Positions 1 to 10,367 of a DNA stretch of 64,000 bases are shown one piece after another. This DNA comes from Candidatus Pantoea bituminis. GTDB taxonomy: Bacteria; Pseudomonadota; Gammaproteobacteria; Enterobacterales; Enterobacteriaceae. Every line of letters begins with the position of its first letter. Within the stretch, counting starts at the first letter, position 1. Location of the stretch: NCBI RefSeq assembly GCF_018842675.1, contig NZ_JAGTWO010000004.1, positions 186,001-250,000 on the forward strand. Direction: 5' to 3'. The notes under the pieces are model-generated. The model was not told the DNA's origin and made no database searches. It worked only from the letters and a program-made list of their open reading frames with translations. A program made the translations under genes and the position numbers.

Positions 1-151
1 TTAACACCACATCCTGTTCATCCCAATGCGCTTTTCGCGGCAACTTTACTGCGTCGCGCGCCTCGGCAATATTGGCAAGCAGGCGCTCACGCGAGGCCTG
101 TGGAAAGGTGTCAGCATAAATCTTATCGATTAAAGCAGTGATCGTTTCCAT
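1..151 (-). CDS. N-terminus of GH13_18 sucrose/glucosylglycerate phosphorylase-like enzyme (partial)
   Basis: Only the first 50 codons are present; the gene starts with ATG at 151 and runs off the left edge. The visible peptide contains HWDEQDVVL near residues 42-50. This resembles the start of E. coli YcjM and related glycoside hydrolase 13 subfamily 18 phosphorylases (HWDESDVVLITYADQF as I remember it). Members of that subfamily split sucrose or glucosylglycerate with phosphate to give glucose-1-phosphate. The catalytic domain lies outside the window, so the substrate cannot be judged. It is transcribed in the same direction as tex and greB, but 308 bases and a palindromic repeat separate it from tex, so it is probably a separate unit. 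The family call is fairly safe; the exact enzyme is not. Confidence 0.6.
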   Translation of the reverse strand, partial: METITALIDKIYADTFPQASRERLLANIAEARDAVKLPRKAHWDEQDVVL

Positions 152-267
152 CGCAAATTGGGTGCCACAGCAGGTGTTGTTTTTATGACAGGCGTGTTTT
201 TAGCGTAGTGTGCTAGCGAGGATTTTCCACTTCGGCAATGAGATTTGGGTTGGATTGGGTGTTGGAA

Positions 268-287
268 TTGTCCCCCACCTCGGTCCT
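268..287 (+). repeat. Terminal fragment of the 130-bp palindromic repeat
   Basis: This stretch repeats the first bases of the full repeat that begins 34 bases downstream (both contain TTGTCC, then CC/CCC, then ACCTCGGTCCT), in the same orientation. It looks like the left end of a second, truncated copy or a small tandem duplication of the repeat's end. It is short, so its status as an element fragment is inference. Confidence 0.5.
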
Positions 288-301
288 TTATTGTGCGGGG
301 T

Positions 302-430
302 CGTTTGTCCCCACCTCGGTCCTCCCCCATACATGGGGAGGAAGACGCTGCAACATGCGAATTCGGTGTCAACATGTGGCAGCGTCGCCTTCCCCGTAAA
401 GCGGGAGAAGGCGGGGATGGGGGACAAACG
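302..430 (+). repeat. 130-bp palindromic dispersed repeat, copy 1 (MITE/REP-like)
   Basis: The ends are inverted repeats (CGTTTGTCCCC at the left, GGGGGACAAACG at the right). Inside are three further inverted repeats: a small hairpin CCTCCCC/GGGGAGG (322-341), a central stem GACGCTGCAACATG paired with CATGTGGCAGCGTC (343-386) and a hairpin GCCTTCCCCG/GCGGGAGAAGGC (about 387-412). A second copy in inverted orientation lies at 48838-48966 with roughly 90% identity by eye. There is no open frame that looks real, so it is a non-coding element. It sits in the 308-base gap 152-459 between tex and the left-edge gene, ending 29 bases past the tex stop codon. Apart from it and the fragment at 268-287 I see nothing else in the gap but presumed promoter sequence for the left-edge gene. 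It is not ERIC or a classic REP as I know them. Confidence 0.85.
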
Positions 431-459
431 GCGTTAATCTAACAAGGCTTCCGATGCGA

Positions 460-2789
460 CTACTTCTTACCGAAAGCCGCCGCTAATGCATCACCCATTG
501 CGCTATTACCCGCCGGCGAGTTGGCAGGACGTGAGCGTCCTTTTGCCGCCGCTGGTCGAGCGTTTTCACGCGGTGCGCTGCGGTTACTGCTGCGCGCATT
601 GCTTTCACCTGGCTGCTCATCAAGACGCATGGTCAGCGCGATACGTTTGCGCTGCAAATCCACTTCCATCACTTTCACTTTAACGATATCACCGGCTTTG
701 ACCACCTTGTGAGGATCGTCCACGAACTTGTCGGAAAGCGAAGAGATATGCACTAAACCATCCTGATGGACGCCAATATCAACGAAAGCGCCAAAGTTGG
801 TCACGTTGGTTACTGCGCCTTCCAGCACCATGCCTGGCATCAAATCGTTCAGGGTTTCAACGCCCTCAGCAAACTGCGCTGTTTTAAACTCTGGACGGGG
901 ATCGCGGCCCGGTTTTTCCAACTCTTTAATGATGTCAGTGACGGTCGGCAGACCAAACCGCGCATCGGTAAAATCCACGGCTTTGATGTCGCGCAGGCCA
1001 GATGGATTTCCCATCAGATCGCTCAGCGCTTGCTCAGTGGCGGCCAGAATGCGCTCCACCACGGGATAGGCTTCCGGGTGAACCGTTGAAGCATCAAGCG
1101 GATTGTCGCCATGATTAATGCGCAAGAATCCTGCACATTGCTCAAAGGCTTTCGGCCCTAAACGGCTGACTTTCAACAGCTGTTGACGGTTTTGGAAACG
1201 GCCATTTTCATCACGCCAGCTGACAATGTTTTGCGCCATCATGCGTGTCAAACCCGCTACACGAGTGAGCAGCGGCACCGAAGCCGTATTCAGGTCAACG
1301 CCTACGGCGTTCACGCAATCTTCTACTACGGCGTCCAGCTTTTTCGCTAACTGACTTTGGCTGACGTCATGTTGATACTGACCGACACCAATCGATTTCG
1401 GATCAATCTTCACCAACTCAGCCAGCGGATCTTGCAAACGGCGAGCGATGGAAACCGCACCACGAATGGACACATCTAAATCAGGAACTCCAACGCCGCC
1501 AGTTCTGATGCGGAATAGACGGATGCACCCGCTTCGCTGACGATCACTTTCTGTGCGGTGATGTGTGGAAACTGTTTTTGTACGTCCAGGAAGAAGCGTT
1601 CGGTCTCACGTGAAGCGGTGCCATTACCAATCGCCACCAGTTCAACCTGATGTTTCGCACAAAGCGCGGCAACAGCGGCAGCGGCTTTCGCGGTCTGGCC
1701 GGTATGGGGATAAATCGTATCAGTCGCGACCAGCTTGCCGGTGGCATCAACAACCGCCACTTTCACACCCGTACGCAGGCCTGGATCAAGGCCCATGGTG
1801 GAACGCATACCTGCGGGCGCAGCCATCAGCAGGTCATGCATGTTGCGGGCAAACACATTGATGGCTTCGTCTTCTGCGCGCTCGCGCACCGTGCCCATCA
1901 ATTCTGTTTCAAGGTGCAGCATCACTTTGATGCGCCACGTCCAGCTCACCACCGCTTTGCGCCAGGTATCGGCTGGCGCGTTATTCAATCGCAGGTTTAG
2001 GTGCTCAGCAATTAGCGTTTCGCCGTGGCTTTCACGTGGGGCTTCGTCAAACTGTGGATCGGCATTCAGCGACAGCTGTAATACGCCTTCATTACGTCCA
2101 CGCAGCATCGCCAGTGCCCGGTGTGAAGGTACGCTGTTTAGCGCTTCATGATGATCGAAATAGTCACGGAATTTTGCACCCGCTTCTTCTTTACCTTCGA
2201 CCACGCGTGAGACCAGATGCGCATTTTTCCACAGGTAATTACGCACTTTAGCCAACAGCGTGGCGTCTTCAGCGAAGCGTTCCATCAAAATATAGCGTGC
2301 GCCATCCAGCGCAGCACGAACATCTGCGACGCCTTTGTCGGCATCAACGTAACCTGCGGCTAACTGCTCAGGATCGTGAGAAGGATCTTGCCATAAAGTC
2401 TCAGCCAGCGGCGTCAGCCCGGCTTCAATCGCTATCTGCCCACGCGTACGGCGCTTGGGTTTATAAGGCAGGTAAAGGTCTTCGAGTTCGGTTTTGCTGA
2501 GCGTGGTGTTGATGGATTTAGCGAGGTCGTCGGTGAGTTTACCCTGCTCATCAATCGATTTAAGAATCGACTGGCGGCGCTCTTCCAGTTCACGCAGATA
2601 GCTGAGGCGGGTTTCCAGCTGGCGCAGTTGGGTATCATCCAATCCGCCGGTCACCTCTTTACGATAACGTGCAATAAACGGCACGGTATTCCCTTCGTCC
2701 AACAGGCGAACGGCGGCATCAACTTGCTCTGCTCGCGCCTGCAGCTCACTTGCAATTATGTGGCTCAGCGTATCTTTCATCATCATCAA
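460..2789 (-). CDS. tex: Transcription accessory protein Tex (frame broken by a 1-nt deletion)
   Basis: Tex is a cytoplasmic nucleic-acid-binding protein linked to transcription. The N-terminal frame (437 codons) ends in ...[10 protein letters not shown] and the C-terminal frame resumes with ...[19 protein letters not shown], the sequence expected to follow in E. coli Tex (EFPDLDVSLRGAVS, from memory). One missing G in the GG at 1484-1485 (plus strand) accounts for the break; with it the protein is 776 residues, against about 773 in E. coli. The YqgF-like RNase fold, helix-hairpin-helix segment and a C-terminal S1 RNA-binding domain ([21 protein letters not shown]) are all present. Several ATG codons lie in a row at the start (MMMMK), so the exact start is uncertain. 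greB lies 98 bases upstream on the same strand, as in E. coli. A sequencing error is much more likely than a true pseudogene. Confidence 0.93.
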
Positions 2790-2887
2790 CTGTCTTGCTT
2801 ACAGGGTTAAGAAATAGCGGACAGTTATACGGATTGATGGTTGAAATTGCCAGCGATGCGGGCGGCTTTAGGCGATATTCTGAATCG

Positions 2888-3360
2888 CTATTCCAGATAA
2901 TTAATTTCGTTGACGTACCACAACGCGGGGCCGATTGGCGTCTCTACCGTTGCGGCATCACCGACCTCTTTTTTCAGCAACGCGCGCGCCATTGGGGAGT
3001 CGATAGAGATGTAATCTTTGCGGCCAAAAATCTCGTCGTAACCGACGATACGAAAGCGTTTCGTCTCACCGGCATCATTCTCAACTTCTACCCACGCGCC
3101 AAAAAGACTTTGCCATCCTGCTGCGGTGAATAATCTACGATGCGTAACTGCTCAATGCTTTTGGTGAGATAACGGACTCGACGATCAATTTCACGCAGGC
3201 GTTTTTTGTTGTATTGATAATCAGCGTTTTCGCTGCGATCGCCCAAGCTGGCGGCCCAGGTCACTTTCTTAGTAACTTCGGGTCGCTCTTCGCGCCAGAG
3301 ATAATCGAGTTCAGCTTTCAGCTGGTTAAAGCCTTCGCGGGTAATAAGTCGGGTTTTCAT
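2888..3360 (-). CDS. greB: Transcription elongation factor GreB (frame broken by a 1-nt deletion)
   Basis: GreB inserts its coiled coil into the RNA polymerase secondary channel and stimulates cleavage of backtracked RNA. The first 85 or so residues ([21 protein letters not shown]..., acidic tip region [19 protein letters not shown]) match the GreB N-terminal coiled coil. The frame then breaks at the A run 3101-3105; with one extra base the protein continues as [21 protein letters not shown] and ends ...[12 protein letters not shown] at 2888. The restored length is 157 residues, against 158 in E. coli. ATG at 3360 is the only sensible start. The gene is followed by tex on the same strand. Confidence 0.93.
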
Positions 3361-3433
3361 ACAGCAGCAGCCAAAAGTGTCTAAAGAAGCGCAGTGTAAA
3401 ACAAATGCGGGCTGGCAAAAAGAGTCGGGGAAA

Positions 3434-3456
3434 GGGTTTTTAAAGGTTAAAAACCC
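3434..3456. terminator. Inverted repeat between greB and the small secreted protein gene
   Basis: GGGTTTTTAA and TTAAAAACCC form a perfect 10-bp stem with a 3-base loop. It lies downstream of the small minus-strand gene ending at 3519 and upstream of greB. It could act as a weak terminator for the small gene or as an operator; the stem is AT-rich and no clean U tract follows, so this is tentative. Confidence 0.4.
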
Positions 3457-3518
3457 ACGTTGACTTCCCCGGTGGCGAAACTGGCTAACACAGAAAGGGT
3501 ATTCTAAACGTTGTTAAA

Positions 3519-3764
3519 TTATTTTCCGGCCTGAGTCGACGTGGTGGTTGATGTGCCATTACCGTGGCCATCACCGCCGCCGCCCGCGGTTGCGAGCGCA
3601 ACGCCAAACAGTGCGGCTACTGCACCCACGCCAATAGCGTTTGAGTTCCCTTGTGCCGTGGTCGACGCTTGTGCACCTGCGGCTTCACCTGTTGCCGTAG
3701 CGGCAAAAACCGGGTTAACACTGGTCAGCGCCAGCGCACTCAGCAGTAATACGATTTTTTTCAT
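3519..3764 (-). CDS. Small secreted Thr/Gly/Ala-rich protein, YjbE/GfcA-like
   Basis: This 81-residue protein starts with a clear signal peptide (MKKIVLLLSALALTS, cleavage probably after VFA near residue 21), followed by an Ala/Gly-rich hydrophobic stretch, a GGGGDGHGNG segment and a Ser/Thr-rich tail ending STTTSTQAGK. This layout resembles YjbE and GfcA, small threonine-rich exported proteins at the head of E. coli exopolysaccharide or group 4 capsule operons, from memory. Here it stands alone between greB and ompR with no polysaccharide genes nearby. ATG at 3764 is preferred over an in-frame upstream codon because a GGGGAT ribosome-binding site lies just before it and the signal peptide begins there. 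Function is unknown; a role in the envelope or matrix is inference from composition. Confidence 0.7.
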   Translation of the reverse strand: MKKIVLLLSALALTSVNPVFAATATGEAAGAQASTTAQGNSNAIGVGAVAALFGVALATAGGGGDGHGNGTSTTTSTQAGK

Positions 3765-4305
3765 AGTTTTATCCCCGTAATGACATCGCAAAGCGTGATG
3801 CCAATGCAGTCTGAGTGAAATTATTCAGGGCGAAAAGATGGCTTTACTGATTGATTTATTGGGCTTTAACCGATATTGGTCTTGAAGGGCAAGGCGTTGA
3901 AATTAATCCGAGAGGGAAATGTGAATAAGCGCTAATTAGCGGGATTTTATGCTGATATTTTGCTTCAGAAGTGGCTTAAATGGAGTTCACAGGGATCGAA
4001 AGCTCGCGTTTAAGTCAAATTATCTGCTAACTCGCTGAATTTCATGCTCGAATAAAAATCGGCTTCATTATGGCGCCAGTGAATCAAAGAAAATTTGGCG
4101 AAATTTCGGAATTGTTGGAAACATCTCAACCCGCTGTTAAACGAGCTTTTTACGCTCCAGCGAAGCGGTAAATTTAAATATAACCTCCTGTTTAATATGC
4201 TTTGTAACAATTTCGGCTAGAATATAAACCATTAATGACTGTCACTATAAGGCATGTTTTTTTAACAATATCGGTTCAGGCAATAGCGCCTTTGGGAGTA
4301 CAAAA
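3765..4305. promoter_or_regulatory. 541-base AT-rich intergenic region upstream of ompR
   Basis: No convincing gene is present. The region separates the divergent small secreted protein gene from ompR and is clearly richer in A+T than its neighbours. A plausible ompR promoter is TTGTAA (4202-4207) with TATAAA (4223-4228), spacing 15; an overlapping TAGAAT (4218-4223) is an alternative -10. Operators for IHF or small-RNA pairing are known upstream of E. coli ompR, but I cannot assign them here. Confidence 0.4.
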
Positions 4306-6383
<2,078 letters not shown>

Positions 6384-6386
6384 ATC

Positions 6387-6411
6387 AGGCGCGGCAATGA
6401 TCGCCGCGCCT
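6387..6411. terminator. Bidirectional terminator between envZ and pckA
   Basis: AGGCGCGGC and GCCGCGCCT form a perfect 9-bp stem with a 7-base loop. It lies in the 34-base gap between the convergent stop codons of envZ and pckA. A short T-rich stretch (TGCTTTTA) follows on the plus strand. Confidence 0.75.
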
Positions 6412-6417
6412 CTGCTT

Positions 6418-8036
6418 TTAGCGTTGTGGACCCGCGTTTACCAATGCGGCGCCTGCCGCGTTATCGGTATATTTCTCGAAGTTAACAATAAAGCGCTGCG
6501 CCAGATCCTGCGCGGCTTCATGCCATTTCTCTTCGCTTTCCCAACTGCTGCGGGGATCCAGCTTCGAGGCATCCAGATCACCCAAGCTTTTCGGCATCTG
6601 CAGATTGAAAATCGGCAGTGTTTCAGTGGGTGCATCATCCAGCTCGCCGGCCAAAATCGCGTTGATGATGGCGCGGGTATCTTTCAGCGAGATGCGTTTA
6701 CCGCTGCCGTTCCAGCCGGTATTGACCAGATAAGCCTGGGCGCCCGCGGCTTCCATGCGCTTCACCAGCACCTCAGCGTACTGAGTGGGATGCAACATCA
6801 GAAAGGCGGCACCAAAACAAGCAGAGAAGGTGGGTGTCGGCTGCGTGACGCCGCGTTCCGTACCCGCCAGCTTAGCGGTAAAGCCAGAAAGGAAGTGATA
6901 CTGCGTTTGCTCTGGCGTTAAGCGCGAAACGGCTGGCAGAACGCCGAAGGCATCAGCCGTCAGGAAGATCACTTTCTTTGCGTGTCCCGCTTTAGATACG
7001 GGTTGAACGATGTTGTCGATGTGATTGATCGGGTAGGAGACGCGGGTATTCTCCGTTTTGCTGCCGTCGGCATAGTCCACGCTGCCATCGGCGCGTACCA
7101 CCACGTTTTCCAGCAAGGCATTGCGGCGAATAGCACGGTAAATTTCCGGCTCGGCCTGCTCAGAAAGGTTGATGGTTTTGGCGTAGCAACCCCTTCGAAG
7201 TTAAACACGCCGTCATCATCCCAGCCATGTTCATCATCACCAATCAGTTGGCGATCAGGATCGGTCGACAGCGTCGTTTTACCGGTACCGGAAAGACCAA
7301 AGAACACCGCTACATCGCCCGCTTTGCCGACGTTTGCCGAACAGTGCATAGAAGCAATACCCTTGAGTGGCAGCAGATAGTTCATTACCGCAAACAGGCC
7401 TTTCTTCATCTCGCCACCGTACCAGCTTCCGCCAATCAGTTGCATGCGTTCAGTGAGATTGAAAGCAATGAAATTCTCAGAGTTCAGGCCCTGTTCTTGC
7501 CAGTTTGGATTGGTACATTTAGCGCCATTCATGACCACGAAATCGGGCTTAAAGGTCGCCAATTCCTCTTCATTTGGCTGAATGAACATGTTCTTAACAA
7601 AGTGCGCTTGCCACGCGACTTCGGTAATAAAGCGTACGCTTAAACGTGAATCGGGGTTGGCACCACAAAAGGCATCAATGACAAATAAACGTTTCCCGGA
7701 CAGCTGCTGCGTGACACAGGTTTTCAACGCTTGCCAGGTTTCCTGAGAAAGCGGCTGGTTGTCATTTTTGCCGGTTCCCTGATCGTTCCACCACAGGGTA
7801 TCGCGCGTGGTGTCATCACGAACGATGTACTTATCCTTGGGCGAGCGACCGGTGAAAATACCCGTATCCACCGCAATTGCGCCGCTGTGCGTCAGGGTGC
7901 CACGTTCAAAACCTTCGAGTTCCGGGCGAGTCTCTTCCTGAAATAGCGTGTCGTAATCAGGGTTATAAACCACTTCCGTAGTATCAATGATGCCCATGTC
8001 GGCAAGGTCTTGCGAGGTCAGGCCGTTAACGCGCAT
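6418..8036 (-). CDS. pckA: Phosphoenolpyruvate carboxykinase (ATP) (frame broken by a 1-nt deletion)
   Basis: PckA converts oxaloacetate and ATP to phosphoenolpyruvate, CO2 and ADP, the entry step of gluconeogenesis. The N-terminal part begins [15 protein letters not shown] and holds the P-loop [11 protein letters not shown] and metal-binding [16 protein letters not shown]. The frame breaks at the C run 7190-7193 (plus strand); one more base gives FEGGCYAK..., and the C-terminal part ([36 protein letters not shown] region) follows. The restored length is 539 residues against 540 in E. coli. ATG at 8036 is chosen over an upstream codon because GGAG lies 8 bases before it and the family starts MRVN. 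Confidence 0.96.
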
Positions 8037-8295
8037 TTTACTGCTCCTCAAATCAGTATCTGTTCTGCAAAGGCAGAGAAAGGTTGGAGTCATGCAGTTT
8101 TCATGCCGTCATTTTTCAGGCAACTGCACGATCGCGCGCAGTTTACTCTTCTGAAACCTCGGTAAAAGTCTTGTTCCTCAGAAATGCGACGCAGGGCGCG
8201 TTAAGGCGATATTTCGAACGTTTTGAAGTTGTTAAGAAAGTAAAAAAAGATAATTTGCTTTGAAAATTATGGGGATAGGTGGCAGGAATTGAAAA

Positions 8296-8312
8296 GGGCG
8301 GCAAGGCCGCCC
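8296..8312 (-). terminator. Terminator of hslO
   Basis: On the minus strand GGGCGGC and GCCGCCC form a 7-bp stem with a 3-base loop followed by TTTTC. It begins 9 bases past the hslO stop codon. The remaining bases up to the pckA start hold the pckA promoter region, where I could not fix a -10/-35 pair. Confidence 0.75.
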
Positions 8313-8320
8313 GCAAAAAA

Positions 8321-9187
8321 TTAGTGCAAACGATCGCTGTTTTCGACCGTATTGGTGCGGATAGCCGCAATGTCTACTGCATCAAAAATGTAATGCGACC
8401 CGCAATAATCACAGTGCATGTCGATTTTGCCATCTTCTTCAATGATCTCATCGACTTCTTCCTGTGGCAGCGTTTTTAACACATCACCACAACGCTCGCG
8501 CGAACAGGTACATTTGTAAACGACTGGCTGCGGTTCATAAACGGTGGCTTCTTCCTGATGATATAAACGCCACAGCACGTCGTTGGCTGGCAGGTCAATC
8601 AGCTCTTCGGTTTTGATGGTTTCGGTGAGCGCCGCAAGATGATCAAAATCGTCTTTATTGGTCTCTTGTGCAGGCATGACTTGTAGCAGGATGCCTGCCG
8701 CGCCTTTTTCATTGGTACGAATAAACAGACGCGTAGGCAGCTGTTCAGAACGCATGAAATAATCTTCCAGACACTCGGCCAGCGTTTCACCTTCCAGACC
8801 CACTACGCCTTGATAACGCTCGCCTTTTTCTGGCGAAATAGTGATGACCAGATAACCGTTGCCCACCATGCTTTTCAGTGTGCTGTCATCGGGGATTTCA
8901 CCTTTAAAACGTGCCACGCCGCGCAGTTCCTGGTTATTGTTGCCGTTGATCACCGCCAGCGACAGCGGGCCATCGCCCTGCAGCTGTACGGTAATTTCAC
9001 CGTCAAATTTCAGCGTTGCGGTCAGCAGGCTGGTTGCAACCAGCATTTCGCCCAATAGCGTCTGCACTGGCGCAGGATAATCATGATTTTTAACGGTCTC
9101 ATGCCAGGTATTGGAGACGTTCACCAACTCGCCGCGCACGGCCGCGTTTTCAAACAGGTAACGATGCAGTTGATCTTGTACAGACAT
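8321..9187 (-). CDS. hslO: Redox-regulated chaperone Hsp33
   Basis: Hsp33 is a cytoplasmic holdase activated by oxidative unfolding. The 288-residue product ends with the zinc-binding redox switch: CTC ([10 protein letters not shown]) and, about 30 residues on, CDYC ([12 protein letters not shown]), the CXC/CXXC pattern of the family. The N-terminal substrate-binding domain is intact and the length matches E. coli (292). ATG at 9187 follows GAGAAA. It is downstream of hslR on the same strand, as in E. coli. Confidence 0.98.
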   Translation of the reverse strand: MSVQDQLHRYLFENAAVRGELVNVSNTWHETVKNHDYPAPVQTLLGEMLVATSLLTATLKFDGEITVQLQGDGPLSLAVINGNNNQELRGVARFKGEIPDDSTLKSMVGNGYLVITISPEKGERYQGVVGLEGETLAECLEDYFMRSEQLPTRLFIRTNEKGAAGILLQVMPAQETNKDDFDHLAALTETIKTEELIDLPANDVLWRLYHQEEATVYEPQPVVYKCTCSRERCGDVLKTLPQEEVDEIIEEDGKIDMHCDYCGSHYIFDAVDIAAIRTNTVENSDRLH

Positions 9188-9238
9188 AGGTTTTCTCTCG
9201 GTGAGGGCGAGGCGTTTCAGCGCCTGAAAGGTGTAGCG

Positions 9239-9640
9239 CTACTCATCGCCCGATAATTTAAATTTCATCAGATCGCGACGCTCTTTTTTATCTGGTCGGC
9301 GATCGGGATGTGGCATCGTGAGTGCATTCATTTTGCGCGCCTGCGCCATTTTCTCGCGCTTCTCAATGCTGGCGTCGGTTTCACGATACAGTTGTTGTGC
9401 TTCACTGGCGGGACGACGCTGATCGCTTACGTCCATAATCACCACGGTGCGTTCGTCATTGCCCTGGCGCAGCGTCAATTCAGCATTCAGCTCAACCAGT
9501 TTGCTGGGTTTGCTGCGCTGGCCGTTGTAATGCACTTTGCCGCCTTCAATCATTTCACGCGCGATTGAGCGGGTTTTATAAAAGCGCGCGGCCCATAACC
9601 ATTTGTCGAGGCGCACGCCCTCGCTAACTTTTTCTTTCAT
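9239..9640 (-). CDS. hslR: Heat-shock ribosome-associated protein Hsp15
   Basis: Hsp15 binds 50S subunits that carry a stalled peptidyl-tRNA. The 133-residue protein has an S4-type RNA-binding fold at its start (VRLDKWLWAARFYKTRSIAREMIEGGKVHYNGQ region) and a highly basic tail (HPDRRPDKKERRDLMKFK). Length is the same as in E. coli. It lies between yrfG and hslO on the minus strand, consistent with the yrfG-hslR-hslO heat-shock cluster. Confidence 0.97.
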   Translation of the reverse strand: MKEKVSEGVRLDKWLWAARFYKTRSIAREMIEGGKVHYNGQRSKPSKLVELNAELTLRQGNDERTVVIMDVSDQRRPASEAQQLYRETDASIEKREKMAQARKMNALTMPHPDRRPDKKERRDLMKFKLSGDE

Positions 9641-9653
9641 CGCTGCTCCTGAA

Positions 9654-10304
9654 TCAAATCAGCGTGCGGTAATCGCTTACTGCGACATGACGCTGAAAGA
9701 GTTGCTCAGGTCGACCCGAATCGGGATTACTCACGCCTAAGCACCAGCCAATGCCCCAAACCTTTGCGGCATCCAGAATCGCTTCGTTGTCATCAATAAA
9801 CAGCGTACGCGGATTAATAAATCCGGTTTGCTGTTGTACCGCTTGCCATAAACGTTGGTCTTCTTTCGGATACCCAAAGGTGTGGGTAGAAAGTAATAAA
9901 TCAAGGTGTGGCGCTAAACCGGTTTGAGCCAGTTTGACGTCCAGATTGTAAGGATGCGCATTGGTGAGCAAAATGGTGCGCTTGCCGGCGCGACGAAGAG
10001 CCTGCAAAAAAGGCAGCGTATCTTCGCGCATCTTAGCGCGGCTGCGCTTCTCCCAGGTCATGGCACGAATATCCAGCGCCAGCTCCTGCGCCCAATAATC
10101 CAGACAATACCAGTTTAGCGTATGCGCGACGGCCTGATACTTTTCCGCAATGATCTGCTCGGCCTGCGCCAGCGTAATACCGCGTTGCAGGCTGAGTGCT
10201 TCCGGTACATGCTCCAGCCAAAAATGGCGATCAAACGCCAGATCAAGCAGCGTGCCGTCCATATCGAGCAGCACGGTATCAATTTCAGACCAGTCGAACG
10301 TCAT
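9654..10304 (-). CDS. yrfG: HAD-family phosphatase YrfG (GMP/IMP nucleotidase)
   Basis: The 216-residue protein belongs to the haloacid dehalogenase superfamily. Motif I DMDGTLLDL contains the nucleophile and general-acid aspartates, LLTNAHP is motif II, and FIDDNEAILDAAKVWG is motif IV. E. coli YrfG dephosphorylates purine monophosphates; I infer the same here from family and position. The 13-base gap to hslR suggests co-transcription. Confidence 0.93.
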   Translation of the reverse strand: MTFDWSEIDTVLLDMDGTLLDLAFDRHFWLEHVPEALSLQRGITLAQAEQIIAEKYQAVAHTLNWYCLDYWAQELALDIRAMTWEKRSRAKMREDTLPFLQALRRAGKRTILLTNAHPYNLDVKLAQTGLAPHLDLLLSTHTFGYPKEDQRLWQAVQQQTGFINPRTLFIDDNEAILDAAKVWGIGWCLGVSNPDSGRPEQLFQRHVAVSDYRTLI

Positions 10305-10367
10305 TGGTTTAACCCCGAAGCTTTACCCGAAAAAATTGGGCAACAGGGTAGCACAGAAGGAGAGGGC

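Noticed and set aside
130..442. Four overlapping open frames of 65-81 codons on both strands
   Set aside because: They fall in the palindromic repeat and its flank, with no ribosome-binding site or family resemblance; palindromic GC-rich DNA opens frames on both strands.
1476..2789. Broken genes as real pseudogenes or programmed frameshifts
   Set aside because: Breaks are scattered in unrelated genes, all losses of one base in runs, with no slippery heptamer plus stimulatory structure pattern, and include essential rpsG.
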